Source: Xenorhabdus nematophila ATCC 19061 (lineage in GTDB: Bacteria > Pseudomonadota > Gammaproteobacteria > Enterobacterales > Enterobacteriaceae). Taken from it: a stretch of DNA of 64,000 nucleotides. The notes beneath the pieces were generated by a model that saw only the letters and a list, made by a program, of their open reading frames with translations, had not been told where the DNA came from and did not search any database. Position numbers and translations under genes: made by a program. Location of the stretch: positions 806,001 through 870,000 of the forward strand of contig NC_014228.1 of NCBI RefSeq assembly GCF_000252955.1, written 5' to 3'. This document shows positions 59,149 through 64,000 of this stretch, in pieces. Position 1 is the stretch's first letter, and each line of letters starts with the position of its first letter.

Positions 59149-60516
59149 ATGAACGATAACAAAATGACTCCGCTTGAACTTCGAGCAACATGGGGCTTAG
59201 GTTCTGTTTTTTCTCTGCGCATGTTAGGCATGTTCATGGTGCTGCCTGTTCTGACAACCTATGGCTTAGAATTACATGATGCGACTGAAGCACTGATCGG
59301 TATTGCTATTGGAATTTACGGCTTAACACAGGCAATTTTCCAGATTCCATTTGGTCTGCTTTCAGATAAAATCGGCAGAAAACCCTTAATCATCAGTGGA
59401 CTACTCATTTTTGTATTAGGCAGTATCATTGCCGCATTAAGCGATTCTATCTGGGGCATTATCATTGGACGCGCTCTACAGGGGACAGGAGCAATATCTG
59501 CCGCCATCATGGCATTGCTTTCTGACCTGACCCGCGAACAAAATCGCACAAAAGCCATGGCATTTATTGGTATTAGCTTTGGCATCACATTTGCGTTTGC
59601 TATCGTTGTCGGCCCAATAATCACCCATCAAATCGGCCTGAATGGTTTGTTTGGCGCAATCGCAGTACTTGCCAGCTGTGGAATACTGATCACGCTATTT
59701 GCCATTCCAAGTACAGATAAACATTCACTTAATCGCGAATCAGGGGTCGCACGGGGTAGTTTTAAACGTGTACTCTCTAATCCTCAACTGCTAAAACTCA
59801 ATTTCGGTATCCTCAGTTTACATGCCTTACTGATGTCGAGCTTTGTTGCCCTGCCTCTCATCATGGAAAAAGTTGGTTTTCCACCCGCAGAGCACTGGAA
59901 AGTGTATTTAACTACCACGCTTATTTCCTTCGTTGCAGTTTTACCTTTCATTATCTATGCAGAGACGAAACGCCGCATGAAGCAGGTATTTTTACTCTGC
60001 ATTGGTATGTTGTTTACTGCTGAAGTTGTTTTATGGTCACAAGAAGCACATCTTTGGGGAATATTTATAGGTATCCAGATTTTCTTCCTTGCATTTAATA
60101 TCATGGAAGCCATTTTGCCCTCACTCATCAGCAAAGAGGCACCTGCCGGTTATAAAGGGACAGCAATGGGGGTTTACTCTACCAGCCAATTCCTTGGCGT
60201 TGCTTTAGGAGGAATGCTTGGCGGAATGCTTTATGAATTTCAAGGAGCATCACTCGTCTTTATAGGCGGTATTGCTCTTACTTCAATCTGGTTTATTATC
60301 AGCCTCACATTGAAGCAGCCTCCGTATGTCAGCAGTATCAGACTTATTTTACCTGAACAACTGAGCAATCCCGATATTTTGGAAAAGAATATATTGGCGC
60401 AAACGGGTGTCAAAGATGTCGTCATTGCCCCGGAAGAATTCAGCGCTTATATCAAAGTCGATACAAAACTGACTAATCGTGAACAATTAGAACAAATTGT
60501 ATCATCCCATAAATAA
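59149..60516 (+). CDS. yajR: MFS transporter YajR
   Basis: The 455-aa protein starts at ATG 59149 (MNDNKMTPLELRATWGLGSV) behind GAGG. The open frame to 59098 adds 17 unconserved residues. Twelve membrane helices are followed by a soluble C-terminal domain (residues about 385-455, IRLILPEQLSNPDILEKNIL), the ferredoxin-like YAM domain of YajR. The MFS motif A is in GLLSDKIGRKPLIISGLLIF. The substrate is unknown. It follows cyoE, as in E. coli. Confidence 0.94.
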   Translation: MNDNKMTPLELRATWGLGSVFSLRMLGMFMVLPVLTTYGLELHDATEALIGIAIGIYGLTQAIFQIPFGLLSDKIGRKPLIISGLLIFVLGSIIAALSDSIWGIIIGRALQGTGAISAAIMALLSDLTREQNRTKAMAFIGISFGITFAFAIVVGPIITHQIGLNGLFGAIAVLASCGILITLFAIPSTDKHSLNRESGVARGSFKRVLSNPQLLKLNFGILSLHALLMSSFVALPLIMEKVGFPPAEHWKVYLTTTLISFVAVLPFIIYAETKRRMKQVFLLCIGMLFTAEVVLWSQEAHLWGIFIGIQIFFLAFNIMEAILPSLISKEAPAGYKGTAMGVYSTSQFLGVALGGMLGGMLYEFQGASLVFIGGIALTSIWFIISLTLKQPPYVSSIRLILPEQLSNPDILEKNILAQTGVKDVVIAPEEFSAYIKVDTKLTNREQLEQIVSSHK

Positions 60517-60578
60517 TCAGCCAATTATATAATACAACAACTTAGATTCGCATATATAAAAATGTAATTTCTAAATTA

Positions 60579-60602
60579 AAGAGAGGGAATTCGCCCTCTC
60601 TT
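60579..60602. terminator. Hairpin between convergent yajR and yajQ
   Basis: AAGAGAGGG (60579-60587) pairs perfectly with CCCTCTCTT (60594-60602) around AATTCG. It lies between the two convergent stops. Confidence 0.7.
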
Positions 60603-60660
60603 ATTAAAGCGACAATTTTTTCAATATTAATTAAAAAAATAGCATTAAAAATCGCGGTAA

Positions 60661-61152
60661 TTAGTCGCGGAAGTTAGTGAACTGGAAAGGTTGCCCTAAT
60701 TCTGCACCACGCACCAATGCAATCACACCTTGCAAATCATCACGTGCTTTACCTGTTACCCGGACTTGTTCACCCTGAATCTGAGCCTGTACCTTCAACT
60801 TACTGTCTTTAATCAGTTTCACAATCTTCTTAGCCAACGGTGTATCAATACCTTGCAACAAGGTTGCTTCTACACTGTATGTTTTACCGCTATGAACCAT
60901 ATTTTCAGCAATATTAAGCACAGAACCATCAATTCCACGCTTAGAAAATTTTTCACGGAGAATATCAACTAATTGATTCACCTGAAAATCAGATTCGCTC
61001 GCAATTTTGACCGATTCATTCTTTTCGTTCAATTCAAAACTTGCACTGACGCTGCGGAAATCCCAACGACTGGTTAACTCCCTCTGTGCATTTTCGACTG
61101 CATTACGCACTTCCTGCATATCAACTTCTGAAACAATGTCAAATGATGGCAT
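60661..61152 (-). CDS. yajQ: YajQ nucleotide-binding protein
   Basis: The 163-aa protein matches YajQ, a two-lobed RNP-like fold reported to bind tRNA, GTP or, in Xanthomonas, cyclic di-GMP. It begins [20 protein letters not shown], has [13 protein letters not shown] and ends [15 protein letters not shown]. The physiological role here is unknown. It is convergent with yajR, divergent from panE. Confidence 0.95.
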   Translation of the reverse strand: MPSFDIVSEVDMQEVRNAVENAQRELTSRWDFRSVSASFELNEKNESVKIASESDFQVNQLVDILREKFSKRGIDGSVLNIAENMVHSGKTYSVEATLLQGIDTPLAKKIVKLIKDSKLKVQAQIQGEQVRVTGKARDDLQGVIALVRGAELGQPFQFTNFRD

Positions 61153-61327
61153 TATCCGTCACCTCCAGTTAAGCAATAAATCGGCATGATAACCGCTTTC
61201 CATTACTGGCAAAAGCTCTATACTCAAGAGCCTTTGTGATCTTTCGGAATTTATTCCATTTTGAGATCATTCCGCATGACACTACGATCCGAGGCTCTCC
61301 CATGAAAGCGTCCCTCAAGGAAGAAAG

Positions 61328-62248
61328 ATGAAAATAACCATTCTTGGCTGTGGTGCTATAGGCAAATTGTGGCTTGCTGCTTTGTCCCGGCAGGATCATA
61401 ACATTCAGGGATGGCTAAGAGTTCCACAACCTGCTGTTTCCGTCCAGATTGAGAATTTAAATGGCAAGGGAGAAATATTTAATCAGCAGTTTCCAGCCAA
61501 TGACGTAAAACATCTCGCCGAAAGCGAATTACTTCTCGTTTGTTTAAAAGCCTGGCAAGTTTCTGACGCGATTAATCACCTTGCAACCAAACTTTCTCCT
61601 CATTGTCCGATCCTGTTATTACATAATGGAATGGGTTCACAAGAAGAGTTCCTGCCTTTACCCAATCCCATTTTACTTGGCGTGACGACTCATGGTGCTT
61701 ATCAGAAAAATGGCATTGTTTATCACAAGTCACAAGGCATGACTCATATCGGTTCCGTGACAAAGAATGCCAATCAGCTCAGCAGATTGGCTGATATTCT
61801 GCATTGCGCTCTACCCGATGTAGCATGGCATAATGAAATATACACCATCAGTTGGATGAAGCTGGCGGTTAACTGTGTCATTAACCCACTCACAGCAATA
61901 TATGAATGCAGAAACGGTGATTTACAGCATCATCAGTCACATATCCAATTATTGTGTGACGAAATTCACCGGGTCATGGAACATGATGGTATCCATACAT
62001 CCAGACAGACACTTATTGATTACGTCATGAATGTCATTGAGCAAACATCGGAAAATTACTCATCAATGCTGCAAGATATACGCGCACAGCGGCATACAGA
62101 AATAGACTACATCACCGGCTTTTTACTGCGCCGGGCGCGTATACACGGGCTTACAATCACTGAAAACCTCATTATTTATCAGAATATTAAACGCAAGGAG
62201 GAAGAATATGAGCATATCAGCCCTCATTTTTCTGGCTCACGGCAGTGA
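61328..62248 (+). CDS. panE: 2-dehydropantoate 2-reductase
   Basis: PanE reduces ketopantoate to pantoate with NADPH in coenzyme A synthesis. The 306-aa protein starts [20 protein letters not shown], with the GxGxxG dinucleotide fold. The catalytic Lys is in [20 protein letters not shown], and [19 protein letters not shown] holds the substrate-binding Glu. An AAGGAAGAAAG ribosome site precedes the ATG. It overlaps yajL by 41 bp. Confidence 0.96.
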   Translation: MKITILGCGAIGKLWLAALSRQDHNIQGWLRVPQPAVSVQIENLNGKGEIFNQQFPANDVKHLAESELLLVCLKAWQVSDAINHLATKLSPHCPILLLHNGMGSQEEFLPLPNPILLGVTTHGAYQKNGIVYHKSQGMTHIGSVTKNANQLSRLADILHCALPDVAWHNEIYTISWMKLAVNCVINPLTAIYECRNGDLQHHQSHIQLLCDEIHRVMEHDGIHTSRQTLIDYVMNVIEQTSENYSSMLQDIRAQRHTEIDYITGFLLRRARIHGLTITENLIIYQNIKRKEEEYEHISPHFSGSRQ

Positions 62249-62804
62249 AGAAACCGAAGCGGTCACTACGATTGATTTACTCGTTCGGGCCGGAATTAAT
62301 GTCACCTTAGCCAGCACCGAAACTGATGGCAGCCTCATATTAACCTGCTCACGCGGTGTCAAAATTGTTGCTGATGTACCTTTGGTTGATGTCGTTGATG
62401 AAGATTTCGATGCCATTGTCCTGCCGGGAGGCATAAAAGGTGCAGCATGTTTTCGTGACAGTTTATTGGTAGTAGAAAAAATCCGCATCGCACAAAGCCA
62501 AGGGAAAATCATCACAGCCATCTGCGCATCTCCCGCGATCGTACTGGAACATCATCAGCTTTTTCCTGTCGGGAACATGACGGGTTATCCCGGCCTTAAG
62601 GATAAAATTGCGCCCGAAAAGTGGATAGATAAACGGGTATACTTCGATGAAAGAGTCAATTTGCTGACCAGCCAAGGGCCTGCCACCGCCTTTGACTTCG
62701 CCCTGAAGCTTATTGAATTATTAAAAGGAAAAGAAAAAGCAGCAGAGGTTGCTGCTCAATTGGTTTTACCGCCCGGCGTTAATAATTACCAGAATATCCA
62801 GTAA
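62208..62804 (+). CDS. yajL: Protein deglycase / DJ-1-type chaperone YajL
   Basis: YajL belongs to the DJ-1/PfpI superfamily and protects proteins from oxidation and glycation. The 198-aa protein starts inside panE behind a strong AAGGAGGAAG site ([20 protein letters not shown]). The reactive Cys is in [19 protein letters not shown] (Cys106 in E. coli), with the nearby Glu in [24 protein letters not shown] and [19 protein letters not shown] complete the fold. The short overlap implies coupling with panE. Confidence 0.96.
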   Translation: MSISALIFLAHGSEETEAVTTIDLLVRAGINVTLASTETDGSLILTCSRGVKIVADVPLVDVVDEDFDAIVLPGGIKGAACFRDSLLVVEKIRIAQSQGKIITAICASPAIVLEHHQLFPVGNMTGYPGLKDKIAPEKWIDKRVYFDERVNLLTSQGPATAFDFALKLIELLKGKEKAAEVAAQLVLPPGVNNYQNIQ

Positions 62805-62814
62805 ACACCGCACA

Positions 62815-62850
62815 CAGGCGACTTATGACCCGCGATAAATAAGTCGCCTG
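62815..62850. terminator. Hairpin between convergent yajL and thiI
   Basis: CAGGCGACTTAT (62815-62826) pairs perfectly with ATAAGTCGCCTG (62839-62850) around a 12-base loop. There is no strong T-run. Confidence 0.7.
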
Positions 62851-62866
62851 ATGACCTGATTTCACA

Positions 62867-64000
62867 TCAAGACCGGTACACCTTCACATTTTCAAAACCT
62901 TGTTCACGCAGGTAAAGCGCCTGTAAACGGCTCATCACACCTCGCTCACAATAAAGCAAATAGGTTTTCTCTTTTGGCAGATCACCAAACTGAGTGCTCA
63001 GTCTATAGAAAGGTAATGACTGAATTTCAATATCTGCCATCCTTAATGGGCGATCATCCTGCTCATCAGGAGAACGGATATCCAGCAATACATCATTGGT
63101 AGAGAATTCCGTTACCATTTCTACTTCAACAACCTGCTCACTGCTCTGCTCCGCAATCTGGCGGATATCCACGTTTTGCGCTTCACTGACCACACGCTCT
63201 AAAATCTCAAAATCAAAGTTGTTTTCTTCTGCTTCAATCTTGACTTTAACGGCTTTTACTGTCGGGCTTTTTGAGATCACACCACAAAATTCCGGCATCG
63301 TGCGGGCAAAATCTTCTGTGCCAATTTCACACGCCAATTTAATAATGTGTTCTTTATCATGAGAAATCAGAGGACGGAGAATCAGCGTATCTGAAGCATT
63401 ATCAATCAGTCTTAAATTCGTCAAAGTCTGACTGGATACCTGCCCTAATGCTTCACCTGTGACAATCGCCTGTACACCGTAGCGTTCTGCAATTTTAGAT
63501 GCCGCTCTGACCATCATTCTTTTCAGTACGACGCCCATTTGACCGTCATCCACTTTTTCCAGAATTTCAGCAACAACAGGCTCAAAATCGACAGCAACAA
63601 AACGGACTTTATGAGAACTACCAAAACGGTTCCACAAATAATGGGCAACCTGTTTCACACCAATCTCATGGGCTGAACCGCCAAGATTGAAGAAACAGTA
63701 GTGCACACGGCAACCACGCCGCATCAACATATAGCTGGAAACACCAGAATCGAAACCACCAGAGATCAACGACAGCACATCTTCCTGTGTACCAATCGGG
63801 AAGCCGCCGATCCCTTCATGACGCGCCTTAACCAAAATCAGTTTATCCTGATCAATCTCCAGATTCACGGTCACATCAGGATGAGTCAGTTTCACCTTGG
63901 CTGATTCAATATGTTGATTCAGCCCGCCACCGACATAACGTTCTACTTCATTAGAGGTAAAACTGTGTTTTCCACGACGCTTTGCTCGGACACAAAATGT
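62867..64000 (-). CDS. thiI: tRNA sulfurtransferase ThiI (5' part outside window)
   Basis: ThiI makes 4-thiouridine in tRNA and supplies sulfur for the thiamin thiazole. 377 C-terminal residues are visible; the frame is open to the window edge, so the N-terminus is missing. The end of the THUMP domain ([19 protein letters not shown]) precedes the P-loop of the ATP pyrophosphatase ([19 protein letters not shown]). [20 protein letters not shown] carries the first Cys, and the rhodanese domain at the end holds the persulfide Cys in [17 protein letters not shown]. The GTG at 63895 is an internal Val, not the start. Confidence 0.97.
   Translation of the reverse strand, partial: TFCVRAKRRGKHSFTSNEVERYVGGGLNQHIESAKVKLTHPDVTVNLEIDQDKLILVKARHEGIGGFPIGTQEDVLSLISGGFDSGVSSYMLMRRGCRVHYCFFNLGGSAHEIGVKQVAHYLWNRFGSSHKVRFVAVDFEPVVAEILEKVDDGQMGVVLKRMMVRAASKIAERYGVQAIVTGEALGQVSSQTLTNLRLIDNASDTLILRPLISHDKEHIIKLACEIGTEDFARTMPEFCGVISKSPTVKAVKVKIEAEENNFDFEILERVVSEAQNVDIRQIAEQSSEQVVEVEMVTEFSTNDVLLDIRSPDEQDDRPLRMADIEIQSLPFYRLSTQFGDLPKEKTYLLYCERGVMSRLQALYLREQGFENVKVYRS

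Noticed and set aside
63893..63895. GTG at 63895 as a start codon for a shorter thiI.
   Set aside because: The frame continues upstream with conserved ThiI sequence ([14 protein letters not shown]) to the window edge, so this GTG is an internal valine.

Overview
This window is a chromosomal core segment of a gamma-proteobacterium of the order Enterobacterales. The gene order is that of the E. coli 9.5-11 min region, read from ybaK through to thiI. Protein sequences are close to, but clearly diverged from, E. coli. The DNA is moderately AT-rich and carries several insertion sequences. Together with a lon-leader repeat of a type I associate with this group, this points to Morganellaceae, most likely Xenorhabdus or Photorhabdus. 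The genus is inferred, not proven.

Layout. (1) 1-1330: an accessory patch. An IS5/IS427-type element runs off the left edge and has cut ybaK. It is followed by a very AT-rich two-gene cassette of a 55-aa basic protein and an atypical GNAT acetyltransferase, which looks like a toxin-antitoxin module. (2) 1365-10190: ushA, fsr, ybaL, gsk, an orphan wzz/fepE-like gene and hemH. (3) 10347-17800: adk, htpG, recR, ybaB, dnaX (with a -1 frameshift site), apt, priC and rsmS. (4) 17834-26915: mscK, a DsrE-family gene, acrR and acrAB. (5) 27054-30050: an IS630 element, tomB-hha and the 4.5S SRP RNA gene (ffs). (6) 30053-38880: tesB, glnK-amtB with a sigma54/NtrC control region, the mdlAB ABC exporter, decR, cdsH and queC. 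(7) 38880-42310: fadM, ybaV, ppiD and hupB. (8) 42441-43307: a second IS5/IS427 element with a frameshifted transposase. (9) 43412-50406: the protein-quality-control block lon, clpX, clpP and tig, then bolA. (10) 50662-64000: yajG, ampG, an ompK/tsx-like porin, cyoABCDE, yajR, yajQ, panE, yajL and thiI (cut by the right edge).

How the genes work together. tig, clpP, clpX, lon, htpG and ppiD handle protein folding and proteolysis; sigma32-type promoters are visible for htpG and lon. cyoABCDE encodes the heme-o ubiquinol oxidase, and hemH supplies protoheme. glnK-amtB is a nitrogen-limitation ammonium uptake unit. decR-cdsH is a cysteine-detoxification pair. acrR-acrAB is a drug-efflux unit with its operator.

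The most novel candidate is the 536-1227 GNAT cassette. Also notable are a palindromic repeat inserted in the lon leader between its heat-shock promoter and its start codon, an NtrC-like enhancer embedded in the end of mdlB, a Fur-like box at hemH, and a structured leader ahead of tomB-hha whose upstream region took an IS630 hit. No tRNA, rRNA operon, CRISPR array, prophage or secondary-metabolite cluster was seen.
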